This document shows positions 54,084-63,635 of a stretch of DNA of 63,667 nt, piece after piece. Position numbers and translations under genes: made by a program. Numbering within the stretch: position 1 is the first letter of the stretch; each line of letters begins with the position of its first letter. A model generated the notes under the pieces. It worked only from the letters and a program-made list of their open reading frames with translations. It was not told the DNA's origin and made no database searches. Origin of the DNA: Deltaproteobacteria bacterium. Lineage in GTDB: Bacteria > Desulfobacterota > GWC2-55-46. Location of the stretch: contig JACRET010000011.1 of the NCBI GenBank assembly GCA_016218105.1, positions 1 through 63,667 on the forward strand, given 5' to 3'.

Positions 54084-54186
54084 GCGTTATAAGGCCGGGT
54101 TAACCTTTCACCCCGATGCCGCAAACCCAAAAGTATGTAATAATCATATATCGCTGTTTGGATAAAAAATTTACCGCGGAGGAGAG

Positions 54187-55143
54187 ATGAGGGCGATAAG
54201 GATACATGAGTTCGGCGCACCCGAAGTGATGCGGCTTGAAGATGTCCCTGACCCGAAGCCCGGCCCCGGTGAGCTTGTAGTAAATATAAGGGCTATTGGT
54301 GTAAACCCCGTCGAGACATATATCAGGGCTGGCCTCTTCTACGCGCGAGAGCTTCCCTTAACGCCGGGGTCTGATGCCGCGGGGACGGTCGAGTCCGCCG
54401 GAGAAGGCGTCCTTAAATTCAAGCCCGGAGACAGGGTATATACGGCAGGCACGGTAACAGGAGCTTACGCCGGGAAGGCGCTCTGTAAAGAGGCTCAAGT
54501 CCATCCCCTGCCCGACAAGCTTAACTTTGAAGAGGGCGCGTGTATCGGGGTGCCGTACGCCACCGCTTACAGGGCCTTATTTCACCGCGCGAAGGCGGCA
54601 CCCGGAGAGACCGTTCTTGTACACGGCGCTACCGGCGGGGCAGGCATCGCTGCCGTACAGCTGGCGCGAGCCTCGGGCATGAGGGTGATCGGCACGGGAG
54701 GGACTCAAAAAGGCAGGGAACTTATATTGAGAGAGGGCGCGCACTTCGCCCTTGATCATCACAATGCCGGCCACCTCGACGAGGCCGCTGGCCTTTCGGA
54801 AGGGGGTGTCGACGTTATTATAGAATTTCTCGCTAACGTAAATCTCGGCAACGACCTCAAGGCCCTAGCGAAGCATGGCAGGGTGATAGTAGTCGGCAGC
54901 CGCGGCCCGGTAGAGATAGACCCGAGGGATATGATTGGGCGGGACGCTGATATCCGGGGGATGTCTTTGTTCAACGCCGCGCCTGAAGAGCTTAAGTCCA
55001 TCCACTCGGCCCTCATCGCCGGATTTGAGAACGAAACGCTTAAGCCGGTCGTCGGAAAGGAGCTTGCGCTCGGGGAAGCCGCGCGCGCGCACCATGAGAT
55101 CATCGAGCTGGCCGCTTACGGAAAGATCGTCCTCAAGCCCTGA
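54187..55143 (+). CDS. Quinone oxidoreductase-like MDR protein (zeta-crystallin family)
   Basis: A 318-aa NADPH-dependent medium-chain reductase. The N-terminal GroES-like domain starts MRAIRIHEFGAPEVMRLEDV; the Rossmann motif VLVHGATGGAGIAAVQLA is at about 150-167, and GRVIVVGSRG at about 238-247. The zinc-ligand cysteines of alcohol dehydrogenases are absent, as in QOR/zeta-crystallin. The likely role is one-electron quinone or enone reduction. GGAGGAGAG lies directly before the ATG. It is the last gene before the R3 repeat. Confidence 0.9.
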   Translation: MRAIRIHEFGAPEVMRLEDVPDPKPGPGELVVNIRAIGVNPVETYIRAGLFYARELPLTPGSDAAGTVESAGEGVLKFKPGDRVYTAGTVTGAYAGKALCKEAQVHPLPDKLNFEEGACIGVPYATAYRALFHRAKAAPGETVLVHGATGGAGIAAVQLARASGMRVIGTGGTQKGRELILREGAHFALDHHNAGHLDEAAGLSEGGVDVIIEFLANVNLGNDLKALAKHGRVIVVGSRGPVEIDPRDMIGRDADIRGMSLFNAAPEELKSIHSALIAGFENETLKPVVGKELALGEAARAHHEIIELAAYGKIVLKP

Positions 55144-55201
55144 ACAAATGAAATCGCAGGCAAGCGAGTGGCTCACAGGTGCTGAAAAAGTCAACCTTAT
55201 A

Positions 55202-55543
55202 GTTCCCGGCCCGTTCGGGGAACGAGCCCTACTACATAGAAGAAGCCCCTCTCCCCATTTGGGGAGAGGCTGGGTGAGGAGGTTTAAATACGAGATTCGC
55301 TCCGCTCGCGAATGACAGCTGTTTTTTTAGATTTTGTTCTTCAAAAAATACCAGGGGTATTGCGTAGCGGGCATAAAAGAGGCGAACGACCGGGCTTCAG
55401 GTCTATCGGAGGGAGAGAGCCGACAGCGAGCAGAGCAATACCCCTAAAGCGCGTGGTAGCGCGCAAAAAGGCCTTTTACCAAGAATTTCACCCTCCCGTC
55501 AGCCCCCTCCCGCCCATCGAGAAGGGAGGGGAGGTTTTGCTTA
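55202..55543 (+). repeat. R3 repeat, copy A (left arm of inverted pair)
   Basis: About 340 bp that returns in reverse at 60318-60653. Over the central ~220 bp I count only three differences, two of them single-base indels in T-runs; the outer ~100 bp is more diverged. It holds an inner inverted pair AGGGGTATTGC/GCAATACCCCT about 75 bp apart. A short frame in it (FVLQKIPGVLRSGHKRGERP) also appears in copy B only because the DNA is repeated. In the 624-bp gap 55144-55767 the rest holds the heme promoter. Confidence 0.9.
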
Positions 55544-55623
55544 CCGCAGGTAGCTTCAATGACCGCCCTGGGCCTGAAAGCACAGGAGTTTTCCAACCGG
55601 CTTTATAAACCCTCTTTCTCCAT

Positions 55624-55652
55624 TTGATAACCATACCCCTATCTGATATAAT
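55624..55652 (+). promoter_or_regulatory. Promoter of the heme gene cluster
   Basis: TTGATA (55624-55629), 17-bp spacer, TATAAT (55647-55652): one mismatch to consensus in all. A ~110-base AT-rich leader leads to AAGGAGAGGAG before cobA-hemD. It begins 80 bp after R3 copy A. Confidence 0.8.
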
Positions 55653-55767
55653 ATCACGTCTTTATTAAGAAATTTTTTGTCCGCAAATCTTAAACTTTTT
55701 TTAATCCAAAACTTTTAAATATCTTAATACTTCTTTGGTATAAAGGAGAGGAGAAACCTTTTCATAT

Positions 55768-57303
55768 ATGATAAACGGCAAAGTATATCTGGCCGGGGCG
55801 GGGCCCGGGGACCCGGGACTCATAACCGTCAAGTGCCTTGAGGCCCTTAAAGAGGCGGACGTTATTATTTACGACTTTCTGGCGAATTCACGCCTCCTTG
55901 AGTACGCAAAACCGGGGGCGGAGACAATTTACGTCGGAAAAAAAGGCAATCAGAAGACTATTTCACAAGAAGAGATAAACAAACTTATTATTAAAATGGC
56001 GGCAAAGGGTAAGATTGTCGTAAGGCTTAAAGGCGGAGACCCCTTCATATTCGGCAGGGGCGGAGAAGAGGCTGAAGAGCTTGTGAACGCGGGGATCGCC
56101 TTCGAGATCATCCCCGGGGTTACATCCGCTACCGCGGCCCCCGCGTATGCCGGTATCCCTTTGACCCATAGAGACCTTGCATCCTCGGTCACTTTCATCA
56201 CGGGGCAGGAAAACCCCTTGAAGGAAAGGCCCAATATAGCGTGGGACAGGCTTTCAACAGGCAGGGGCACCCTTGTATTCCTGATGGGCTGGAAGAACCT
56301 GCCCCTTATAACCTCAAAGCTCCTTGAGAACGGCTGGTCACCAGCGACACCCGTAGCCCTTATAAGATGGGGTACGATGACCAAGCAGAAGTGCGTGGAG
56401 GGCAGGCTCGACAATATCATCGCGCTTTCCAGCCAGATGGACATAAAGCCCCCCGTATTGACCGTAGTCGGCGAGGTCGTATCCTTAAGGGAGAAGCTTA
56501 ACTGGTTTGAGACCAAGCCGCTCTTCGGGAAACGGATACTGGTCACAAGGGCGCTGGAGCAGGCTGGAGAGTTCTCAAAGCTGCTTGAGAAGAACGGGGC
56601 GGAGCCATTAACATTCCCGACCATAAAGACCGTAGCGCCCCCGAGCTTCGCGCCTCTGGATAAGGCCATAAAGAAGATATCGAGCTACGACTGGGCCATA
56701 TTTACGAGCGTGAACGGCGTAAAATATTTTTTTGAGAGGCTCTACAAACTCGATAAAGACCTTAGGGAGCTTAAAGGCGTCAGGATCTGCGCCATCGGCC
56801 CGATGACCGAAAAGGCGATCAAAAAACTCGGCATCAAGGTGGACCTGACGCCCAGGGAATACAGGGCGGAGGCGATAATCGAGGCGCTCGGAAAAAGAAA
56901 GATAAAAGGCAAAAAGTTCCTCCTCGCGAGGGCCCTGGAGGCACGGGAAGTAATCCCTGTCGAGATAAAGAGGCTCGGCGGCAGAATAGACGTAGTACCC
57001 TCATACAAGACCGTCAAACCCTCGAAAGAGGCAGGTGAGCTGAAAGGGCTTTTCAGGGAAGGCGGGGTCGACATAGTGACCTTTACCTCGGCATCGACCG
57101 TGACGAATTTCGTGTCGATGTTCAAGAAGGCCGAACTTTCGGAGTTACTAAAGGGCGTCAATATAGCCTGCATCGGCCCGATCACCGCCGATACCGCTAA
57201 AGAATACGGCATAAAGGTCGATATTATGCCGAAGGACTATACGATACCGGCGCTTACGGACGCGATGGCCGGGTATTTCAAGGACAGCGCAAAGAATTTA
57301 TAA
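55768..57303 (+). CDS. cobA-hemD: Fused uroporphyrinogen-III C-methyltransferase / uroporphyrinogen-III synthase
   Basis: A 511-aa fusion. The N-terminal SUMT domain (1-245) has [48 protein letters not shown] and [13 protein letters not shown]; it methylates uro'gen III to precorrin-2. The C-terminal HemD domain (255-505) cyclises hydroxymethylbilane to uro'gen III ([46 protein letters not shown]). Such fusions are usual in Clostridia and Desulfobacterota. Making both activities in one chain channels tetrapyrrole into siroheme, in line with the AhbD route encoded downstream. It has its own promoter; hemB follows after 19 bp. Confidence 0.95.
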   Translation: MINGKVYLAGAGPGDPGLITVKCLEALKEADVIIYDFLANSRLLEYAKPGAETIYVGKKGNQKTISQEEINKLIIKMAAKGKIVVRLKGGDPFIFGRGGEEAEELVNAGIAFEIIPGVTSATAAPAYAGIPLTHRDLASSVTFITGQENPLKERPNIAWDRLSTGRGTLVFLMGWKNLPLITSKLLENGWSPATPVALIRWGTMTKQKCVEGRLDNIIALSSQMDIKPPVLTVVGEVVSLREKLNWFETKPLFGKRILVTRALEQAGEFSKLLEKNGAEPLTFPTIKTVAPPSFAPLDKAIKKISSYDWAIFTSVNGVKYFFERLYKLDKDLRELKGVRICAIGPMTEKAIKKLGIKVDLTPREYRAEAIIEALGKRKIKGKKFLLARALEAREVIPVEIKRLGGRIDVVPSYKTVKPSKEAGELKGLFREGGVDIVTFTSASTVTNFVSMFKKAELSELLKGVNIACIGPITADTAKEYGIKVDIMPKDYTIPALTDAMAGYFKDSAKNL

Positions 57304-57322
57304 AAGAGAGGTCATAGAAGAG

Positions 57323-58297
57323 ATGAACTTCCCATTCTACCGTCCCAGAAGGCTCAGAAATAACGAAACGCTCCGCAATATGATACGGGAGACGATACTC
57401 ACCCCGAACGACTTTATCCTCCCATTGTTCGTCACGTACGGCAAGGACGTCAAAAAGCCGATAAAGTCCATGCCCGGCCATTACCAGCTCTCGGTAGACC
57501 ATATAAAGAAAGAGGCCAAAGAGATAAAAGGGCTCGGCATCCCGGCCGTGATACTCTTCGGGATACCCGAGCATAAGGATGAGGAAGGAAGTTCGGCGTT
57601 CGACCCCAAAGGGCCTGTCCAGCAGGCTATAAGGGCTATAAAAGACAAGGTGCCGGGCTTACTGGTCATAACCGACGTATGCATGTGCGAATATACTTCC
57701 CACGGTCATTGTGGTATCATAAAGGGCGAAGATGTCGATAACGACTCGACGCTGGAGCTTTTAAGCAGAGAGGCGCTCTCCCATGCGGAGTCAGGCGCGG
57801 ACATAGTCGCGCCTTCGGACATGATGGACGGAAGGGTTGCGGCTATCCGGGATATGCTCGATGACAATAACTTCTCCCATATCCCCATCATGAGTTACGC
57901 GGCCAAGTACGCGAGCGCCTTTTACGGGCCGTTCAGGGACGCCGCCGAGTCCACGCCCAGGTTCGGGGACAGGCGGAGCTACCAGATGGACCCCGGCAAC
58001 GCGGAAGAGGCTATCAGAGAGGTCGTGCTAGACATTGAGGAAGGCGCGGATATCATAATGGTAAAACCGGCCCTCCCCTATCTCGATATCATAAGAAGGA
58101 TAAAAACAGAGTTCGGCTACCCGACCGCCGCGTACAACGTAAGCGGAGAGTTCTCCATGATCAAGGCCGCGGCTGAGAAGGGTTGGCTCGACGGGGACAG
58201 GGCGATGATGGAATCCCTGACCTCGATCAAGCGCGCCGGCGCTGATATGATACTTACGTACTTTGCCAAGGAAGCCGCGAGGCTCCTGCAAAAATAA
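57323..58297 (+). CDS. hemB: Delta-aminolevulinic acid dehydratase (porphobilinogen synthase)
   Basis: Condenses two ALA into porphobilinogen. The 324-aa TIM barrel has the N-terminal arm [18 protein letters not shown], the metal-site [12 protein letters not shown] (all three zinc cysteines present, so a Zn enzyme), the Schiff-base lysines in [20 protein letters not shown] and [12 protein letters not shown]. Length is normal. It lies between cobA-hemD and ahbD on one transcript. HemA, HemL and HemC are not in view. Confidence 0.97.
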   Translation: MNFPFYRPRRLRNNETLRNMIRETILTPNDFILPLFVTYGKDVKKPIKSMPGHYQLSVDHIKKEAKEIKGLGIPAVILFGIPEHKDEEGSSAFDPKGPVQQAIRAIKDKVPGLLVITDVCMCEYTSHGHCGIIKGEDVDNDSTLELLSREALSHAESGADIVAPSDMMDGRVAAIRDMLDDNNFSHIPIMSYAAKYASAFYGPFRDAAESTPRFGDRRSYQMDPGNAEEAIREVVLDIEEGADIIMVKPALPYLDIIRRIKTEFGYPTAAYNVSGEFSMIKAAAEKGWLDGDRAMMESLTSIKRAGADMILTYFAKEAARLLQK

Positions 58298-58327
58298 GCT
58301 GTAAACTCAATCCGGAAGGAGTCTAGT

Positions 58328-59500
58328 ATGCATATGCCAAAAGGCCACCCGCACGAAGTGCCGGGGATGGCAAAGGGACCTGACAAGAGCGGCGGCAGGA
58401 AGTGGCTTCCGAAACTCATAGCATGGGAGCTTACAAGGTCCTGCAACCTCGATTGCATCCATTGCAGGGCGGCGGCGAGATTCGGCCCGTACCCCAACGA
58501 GCTTACCACAAAAGAGTGCTTTGATTTTCTGGATAACGTAGCGTCGTTCTCAAACCCCATCATGATCATGACGGGCGGCGAGCCGATGCTCAGGGACGAT
58601 ATCTGGGATATCGCAAAGCACGGCACCAAGCTGGGGCTCCGCATGGTTATGGCCCCGTGCGGCTTTCTTGTCACCGAAGAGACCGCGAAGAAGATGATAG
58701 AATCCGGCATCCAGCGGGTCAGCTTCTCCATAGACGGCGCGACCGCCGAAAGCCACGACAACTTCAGGCGCGTCAACGGCGCCTTCGCCAGCGTAATGCA
58801 GGCGATAGAGAACGTAAAAAAAGTAGGCCTCGCGTTCCAGGTAAATACGACCATCACCAAACACAACCTGGCGGAGCTCCCGAAGATACTGGAGCTTGTA
58901 ATCAGCCTCGGGGCCGTGGCGCACCATCCGTTTCTCCTCGTGCCGACAGGCAGGGGGGCGCAGTTAAAAGATCAGGAGATATCCCCCGCGGACTACGAGA
59001 AGTCCCTTACATGGTTCTATGAAAAGAGGGACAAGGTGCCGCTTCAGTTCAAGCCCACCTGCGCGCCTCACTATTACAGGATTTTCAGACAGCAGGAGCG
59101 CGACAAGGGTATCACTGTCACGCCCGAAACCCACGGCCTGGACGCGATGAGCAAAGGGTGCATGGGCGGGCAGTCTTTCGCCTTCGTATCAAACACAGGC
59201 AAGGTGCAGATCTGCGGTTTCCTCGACGTAGAGTGCGGGGATATCAGGAAAGAATCCTTTGACGTGATCTGGGATACATCCAAGGTGTTCCAGGAGATGA
59301 GGTCGTGGGACGACTATAACGGCAGATGCGGGTACTGCGAGTTCAGGAAGGTATGCGGCGGATGCAGGGCAAGGGCCTTCGCGTTTACCGGCAACTATAT
59401 GGACGAAGAGCCGTTCTGCACTTATCAACCGACGGACGCGGCAAAAAAGGCGCGTGACGAAAAAAAGGCCGCCGAGGGCGAGAAGAAGACCTTCAGATAG
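58328..59500 (+). CDS. ahbD: Heme b synthase AhbD (radical SAM, Fe-coproporphyrin III decarboxylase)
   Basis: Last step of the siroheme-dependent heme pathway: oxidative decarboxylation of two propionates of Fe-coproporphyrin III to vinyls. The 390-aa protein has the radical SAM CX3CX2C in TRSCNLDCIHC, IMTGGEPMLRDDIW, and a SPASM-type C-terminal domain with many cysteines (CMGGQ, ICGFLDVECG, CGYCEFRKVCGGCRARAF, EPFCTYQP) for an auxiliary cluster. The GYCEFRKVCGGCRARA block is typical of AhbD rather than AhbC. AhbA/B and AhbC are not in the window. Shine-Dalgarno GGAAGGAG. Confidence 0.92.
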   Translation: MHMPKGHPHEVPGMAKGPDKSGGRKWLPKLIAWELTRSCNLDCIHCRAAARFGPYPNELTTKECFDFLDNVASFSNPIMIMTGGEPMLRDDIWDIAKHGTKLGLRMVMAPCGFLVTEETAKKMIESGIQRVSFSIDGATAESHDNFRRVNGAFASVMQAIENVKKVGLAFQVNTTITKHNLAELPKILELVISLGAVAHHPFLLVPTGRGAQLKDQEISPADYEKSLTWFYEKRDKVPLQFKPTCAPHYYRIFRQQERDKGITVTPETHGLDAMSKGCMGGQSFAFVSNTGKVQICGFLDVECGDIRKESFDVIWDTSKVFQEMRSWDDYNGRCGYCEFRKVCGGCRARAFAFTGNYMDEEPFCTYQPTDAAKKARDEKKAAEGEKKTFR

Positions 59501-59558
59501 CCTCAAGCCTGAACCTGCTGATTTGACTATCGGCTCTAAAAATTTTTGTATATAATAT

Positions 59559-59590
59559 GGCGGGGTCTGCACAAGACCCCGCCTTTGTTT
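59559..59590 (+). terminator. Terminator of the heme operon
   Basis: GGCGGGGTCT-GCACA-AGACCCCGCC followed by TTTGTTT, about 58 bp after the ahbD stop. It separates ahbD from the two small genes that follow. Confidence 0.9.
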
Positions 59591-59639
59591 TACGCGGGCT
59601 TTTTCAGCCGCCTGTCAACCTGAAAAACGGTGCTATAAT

Positions 59640-59813
59640 ATGATGGAATACAAGGTCGTGGAGCTCTGTGTCGTAACCGATGAAGAGATGGAAAAGGCCA
59701 TAAACGCAAAGGTCAAAGAGGGCTGGAACCTTGACGGCATCCAGTTCGCCATGCGGGATTCATCAAAAAGGCCCGCTATGGCATTTATACTGTTTACCAG
59801 GAACTCCGAATAA
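59640..59813 (+). CDS. Small conserved-type protein, 57 aa (DUF4177-like)
   Basis: A complete short ORF, easily missed: MMEYKVVELCVVTDEEMEKA, then KEGWNLDGIQFAMRDSSK and AFILFTR near the end. The beta-alpha-beta layout with 'YKVV...GWxLxxI...' resembles small DUF4177-type proteins; function unknown. A TATAAT box ends one base before the first ATG, and a second ATG follows directly, so the true start is unsure and the Shine-Dalgarno is poor. Its sequence is coherent and hydrophilic, and the overlapping minus-strand frame is not protein-like. Confidence 0.65.
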   Translation: MMEYKVVELCVVTDEEMEKAINAKVKEGWNLDGIQFAMRDSSKRPAMAFILFTRNSE

Positions 59814-59838
59814 TTTCCCCGCATACACAAGGCTAAAA

Positions 59839-60318
59839 ATGACGGCTGAATCTCCAATGGAAACGGGCGTGCTCCAGGGGCCCGGTGCTTCGGTTCTGAA
59901 GAGCGATATCCTTGAGCGCCTTATAGCCAAGTTCATAGATTTTCTTGTAATGGGCGCGTTCTTCGCCTTTCCGACGGCCGTGGGGCCGCTTGCCGGGACG
60001 ACTTATATACTTATTTCAGACGGCCTCCGGGGCGGCAGTTTGGGTAAAAGGTTGATAGGCCTTAAGGCGGTATCCCTTGCCGATCCGGCAGAGGAGACTG
60101 ATTTCAAACAGTCGATCATCAGGAATTCAGTCTTCGGTGTGCTCGTAGCGATATATTTTCTTCTGGGCTGGATACCTTATCTCGGAAAGATCCTGATATT
60201 CGTCTCATGGGCGGCTGTCGTGGGGATTGAAGTGGCGCTCATATATACGGATGAACTCGGCCAAAGGTTTGGAGACAGGATAGCTGGGACGATAGTGATA
60301 AAGGCCGGGAAGCTATAA
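59839..60318 (+). CDS. RDD family membrane protein
   Basis: A 159-aa protein of the RDD family: LERLIAKFIDFLVMGAFFAF starts helix 1 with the conserved Arg and Asp, LRGGSLGKRLIGLKAV is the typical middle loop (G-S-x-GK), and two more helices lie at about 90-130; a DRIAGTIVI end is also common in the family. Family members are thought to act in transport or ion exchange; nothing more specific can be said. The frame extends to 59731, but that part overlaps the small gene; ATG 59839 has a weak AAGG upstream. Confidence 0.82.
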   Translation: MTAESPMETGVLQGPGASVLKSDILERLIAKFIDFLVMGAFFAFPTAVGPLAGTTYILISDGLRGGSLGKRLIGLKAVSLADPAEETDFKQSIIRNSVFGVLVAIYFLLGWIPYLGKILIFVSWAAVVGIEVALIYTDELGQRFGDRIAGTIVIKAGKL

Positions 60319-60653
60319 GAAAAAAACCTCCCCTCCCTTCTCGATGGGCGGGAGGGGGCTGACGGGAGGGTGAAATTCTTGGTAAAGGCCTTTTTGCGCG
60401 CTACCACGCGCTTTAGGGGTATTGCTCTGCTCGCTGTCGGCTCTCTCCCTCCGATAGAACTGAAGCCCGGTCGTTCGCCTCTTTTATGCCCGCTACGCAA
60501 TACCCCTGGTATTTTTTGAAGAACAAAATCTAAAAAACAGCTGTCATTGCGAGCGGGGCGAAGCAAGCTCGTTTTTAAATCCCCTCACCCAGCCTCTCCC
60601 CTAAATGAGGGGCTTCTTCTATGTAGGGCCCACTCGAAGAACGGGCCGGGAAG
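60318..60653 (-). repeat. R3 repeat, copy B (right arm of inverted pair)
   Basis: Inverse copy of 55202-55543, starting at the RDD stop codon and filling the gap to the convergent histidine kinase. It contains TGTCATTGCGAGCGGGGCGAAGCAA, cf. the 10298 repeat, and GC-rich stems able to end transcription of RDD. Together with copy A it brackets 4.8 kb carrying the heme genes. No gene lies in it. Confidence 0.9.
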
Positions 60654-60684
60654 CTAAAAGGGACCCCCGCATCAAGCAAATACC

Positions 60685-63276
60685 TTACATTTTTTTGATA
60701 ATCGCCTCTTGCAGCTTCCTGTCAAGCTCCGATGCGGCATATGGTTTTTGCAGAAAGCCGCAGAAGCCATATTTTTTAAAATCCGCCACTACAGAGGTGT
60801 TTGAATAACCGCTTGAGACAAACACCTTTGCCGAGGGGGCCAATTCCAGTATCTTAGTGACCGCCTCCTCCCCTCCCATGCCCATGGGAACGGTCAAGTC
60901 AAGGATGACGGCATCAAAGGGTTCGCCGTTTTCCATGCCTTCCTTATATTTAAGGATCGCTTCTTGGCCGTTTGAGGCGCTGTCCATGTCGTATCCAAGC
61001 GAATCGAGAGCCTTGCAGATTGAGATCCTTACGATATCGTCATCGTCCATTACAAGCACCCTGCCGCCGACCTTCACAAGGATATCAGTGTCATTGGCGT
61101 CCACAGAAGCCTTATTGACCAGGGCAGGCATAAAGACCTCGAATACGGTGCCGAGGCCGATGCTTGACCTTACCGAGATATGGCCGTTGTGGTTCTTTAT
61201 TATCGAGTACGAGCTGGCTAGCCCGAGGCCGCTACCCTTCTTTTTAGTGGTAAAATACGGGTCGAATATCCTGGATAGATTCTCCTCCGGGATGCCCTCG
61301 CCGTGGTCTTCTATTGTTATCTTTACATACCTTCCCTGCTTGAGCGGGAGGCCCTTGTCCAGGCCGGTGATCTCGATGTTTTCAGCCGAGAGAGTCACTA
61401 CACCTCCGTCAGGCATAGCCTGGTCCGCGTTTATCAGCATGTTGTTTATCACCTGCGTCATCTGTCCACGGTCCGCCTCTATGTCCAAAAGTCCTTCAGC
61501 GAGGTTGAGTTTACAAGTCGTTTTTGTTCCTCTGAGGGAAAAATCGGCGACATCGTTAAGGAACTCGCAAACCTGGAGAGGCTTCTTTATCGGCTTGCCT
61601 CCCTTTGAGAAGGTCAGGAGCTGATTCGTCAGCCCGGTGGCCAGAACGGTCGTATGGTCTACAACGTTCAGCATTTCAAGGCTCTCTGGATCAGGCATGG
61701 TGGATTTCAATATGGAAGTATTGAGCCGGATCACCGCGAGGAGGTTGTTGAAGTCGTGGGCGAGCCCCCCGGCGAGCACACCGAGGGATTCAAGCTTCTG
61801 CGCCTTGACCATCTCGCCTTCAAGCTTTTTCCTTTCCGTTATATCGATGGCGGAGCTGATTATTTGAACCACGCGTCCTGTTTCGTCCACGACCGGCACC
61901 AGTGTGGCCAGTAAAACTCTGGCGCCCATGGTCGTATTAAAGACCTCCTCACATTCGATTACCCCGTTTTTAATGCACTCCGAGTAGCGGAGTGCGAGCC
62001 GCTCGCCTGTATCTGGCCCGTAGACCTCCTCCAGCGTACGGCCTGACGCGTCCGGGTATTTGGCGGAGATCATCTTCTCCCCATTGGCATTGCACCAGAT
62101 AAAACGAAAATCGCCGCCTGCTTCAACATTGACCGCAAAAATTACCTCATGGACGTTATGAACTATGCTTTCGAGAAAAGCTTCGCTCTCCCGAAGCTTG
62201 AGTTCCGCATCTATGCGGCCGTTAATTTCGTCTTTCAGTTCGACAGTGCGCTCCGCCACCAGAGCCTCCATATGGCTGACAAGCCTGCCCATGCCCTCTT
62301 CCAGCTCAGTGCGCTCCTTATCCATCCGCAGCAGCTTCCTTACCACCAAAAACGCCGTCAGTGTTACCGCCGTTATTATCGTTGCGACTATGGCGACCAC
62401 CATGTTTCTCAGGGTGTTGATGGGCGCCATCACTTCGGAGGCGCGCATATGTACCATCACGCACCCGCCGTAGTTCTTAACTGGCCTGTAGGACATCGCG
62501 GTCGGGACGTTGGCATAGTCTGGCGTGATCACGAACGGCTCACTGTTGCCCGCGAGGCAATCCAGCATCGCTTCGGCGCTGATGGAATGATTTTCGTGAT
62601 GGGAAGAATACCGCAGAGTGGTCAGTGCGTACCCTTTGGAATCCGTCAGAAAGCTCTCCCCTGTGTCGCCCAGCATGGCCGTATTATTATAAAGGTCACC
62701 AAAAATGGTAAGCCTTGACACGCCCACCAGCACGAGACCGCTGTCCCCGGAGCCCTCTACGGGCCCGTGTATGGATTGTCCGAAGAGCAGCACCCTTTCG
62801 CCGCCCGGCAGGGTCTCTGCCCGAACAAAAGATCTTTCCTGCCGTTTTATCTCCTCTGCCGAACGCTCGGCAATCTCTTGAGAGAACGTGCCGGCGCTTT
62901 GGCTCCGTCCTGTCGCCGAATCGATGACAGACAACCCTGCAAAGAACGGGTTCTGGTTGACCACCTGCTTTAAAAATTCGGAGCTTTCAGCCACAGGGCC
63001 GGTAGCCAGGTCCCGGGCCAAACGCTCTATCCTGGGGTTTCTGGCGAGAAAGCTCAGCTCGTCCCGGCGCCTTTCGATCAAAAGCCGTGTAGCCAGTTCG
63101 CGGTCTGCCGCCAAACTATCAAGAAGGACTGCGGTCTGTTCAATATGTCTGGACTGTTCCAGGCGGTATATGACGTAGCCGATCACCAGACATGGGAGTA
63201 CGGCAAGCAAGAACAAGACCGCTAGCAGGCGCAGGAATGCCCGTTCATCGCGCCGCCTGTCAGGATTTATTGCCAT
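60685..63276 (-). CDS. Hybrid sensor histidine kinase (dCache-type, PAS, HisKA, HATPase, REC)
   Basis: An 863-aa inner-membrane sensor. TM1 at about 14-38, a ~250-residue periplasmic domain with Cache-like features (ADRELATRLLIERRRDEL, FLTDSKGYALTT), and TM2 at about 291-313. A PAS domain (about 365-480) follows, then HisKA with phospho-His in GGLAHDFNNLLAVIRLN, HATPase with DHGEGIPEENL and GSGLGLASSYSIIKNHNGH, and a C-terminal REC domain (VLVMDDDD, acceptor Asp in VILDLTVPMGMGG). It has no DNA-binding output and no adjacent regulator. The signal is unknown; a small periplasmic ligand is likely from the Cache fold. Confidence 0.93.
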   Translation of the reverse strand: MAINPDRRRDERAFLRLLAVLFLLAVLPCLVIGYVIYRLEQSRHIEQTAVLLDSLAADRELATRLLIERRRDELSFLARNPRIERLARDLATGPVAESSEFLKQVVNQNPFFAGLSVIDSATGRSQSAGTFSQEIAERSAEEIKRQERSFVRAETLPGGERVLLFGQSIHGPVEGSGDSGLVLVGVSRLTIFGDLYNNTAMLGDTGESFLTDSKGYALTTLRYSSHHENHSISAEAMLDCLAGNSEPFVITPDYANVPTAMSYRPVKNYGGCVMVHMRASEVMAPINTLRNMVVAIVATIITAVTLTAFLVVRKLLRMDKERTELEEGMGRLVSHMEALVAERTVELKDEINGRIDAELKLRESEAFLESIVHNVHEVIFAVNVEAGGDFRFIWCNANGEKMISAKYPDASGRTLEEVYGPDTGERLALRYSECIKNGVIECEEVFNTTMGARVLLATLVPVVDETGRVVQIISSAIDITERKKLEGEMVKAQKLESLGVLAGGLAHDFNNLLAVIRLNTSILKSTMPDPESLEMLNVVDHTTVLATGLTNQLLTFSKGGKPIKKPLQVCEFLNDVADFSLRGTKTTCKLNLAEGLLDIEADRGQMTQVINNMLINADQAMPDGGVVTLSAENIEITGLDKGLPLKQGRYVKITIEDHGEGIPEENLSRIFDPYFTTKKKGSGLGLASSYSIIKNHNGHISVRSSIGLGTVFEVFMPALVNKASVDANDTDILVKVGGRVLVMDDDDIVRISICKALDSLGYDMDSASNGQEAILKYKEGMENGEPFDAVILDLTVPMGMGGEEAVTKILELAPSAKVFVSSGYSNTSVVADFKKYGFCGFLQKPYAASELDRKLQEAIIKKM

Positions 63277-63354
63277 CGGCTAAGGGAAGTCTTTTTTTTG
63301 GAAGGATATGCGGTCGCGATCATTTGTGGTCAGTATATAAAGTAATGCGTCAGA

Positions 63355-63463
63355 TTCAATTACCCTGCCATAAATGGCAGGGATTGTCGGCAAGGTTCCT
63401 GTTCTTTTGTATAGCCCGGCTTTGACCCGCCCTTAAAAGGGCGGGATTCCGCCGGGCACCCGA
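63355..63463 (-). repeat. R1 repeat, full copy (inverted)
   Basis: Reverse orientation of the 9432/32038 copies and nearly identical to them: terminal CCCTGCCAT/ATGGCAGGG stem first on the plus strand, then the CCCGCCCTTTTAAGGGCGGG stem and the GCCGGGC arm. It abuts an R2 copy with no bases between. The 391-bp stretch 63277-63667 has no gene. Confidence 0.88.
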
Positions 63464-63541
63464 TGAAGCTCCCCGCGGAATCCACGGGGAATCTTCGATA
63501 CGTAAGGAAACTATTTCTATTCGCTCGCTATGCATATTCAG
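63464..63541 (-). repeat. R2 repeat, short form, fused to R1
   Basis: On the minus strand TGAATATGCATAGCGAGCGA, TAGAAATAGTTTCCTTACG, then hairpin 2 (CCCCGTGG...CCGCGGGG) and GAGCTTC. Hairpin 1 is absent, as in the 23362 copy. Confidence 0.8.
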
Positions 63542-63635
63542 GGTTGAAATATGGAATACAGCGGCTGTTATGGTACTAAAATCCGTGTCTTTTGGCAAAT
63601 AATAAGAATCTGGAGTGGGTGGATTTTTTTACGGC

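Noticed and set aside
55312..55608. Open frame inside R3 copy A, with a near-copy of its protein at 60177-60566 on the other strand
   Set aside because: The two match because the DNA is an inverted repeat. The frame has no Shine-Dalgarno, no conserved domain and runs across repeat borders.
59731..59838. Extended N-terminus of the RDD protein
   Set aside because: These 36 codons overlap the 57-aa gene in another frame, are rich in Pro/Cys/Trp and have no family match; the start at 59839 fits the RDD fold.
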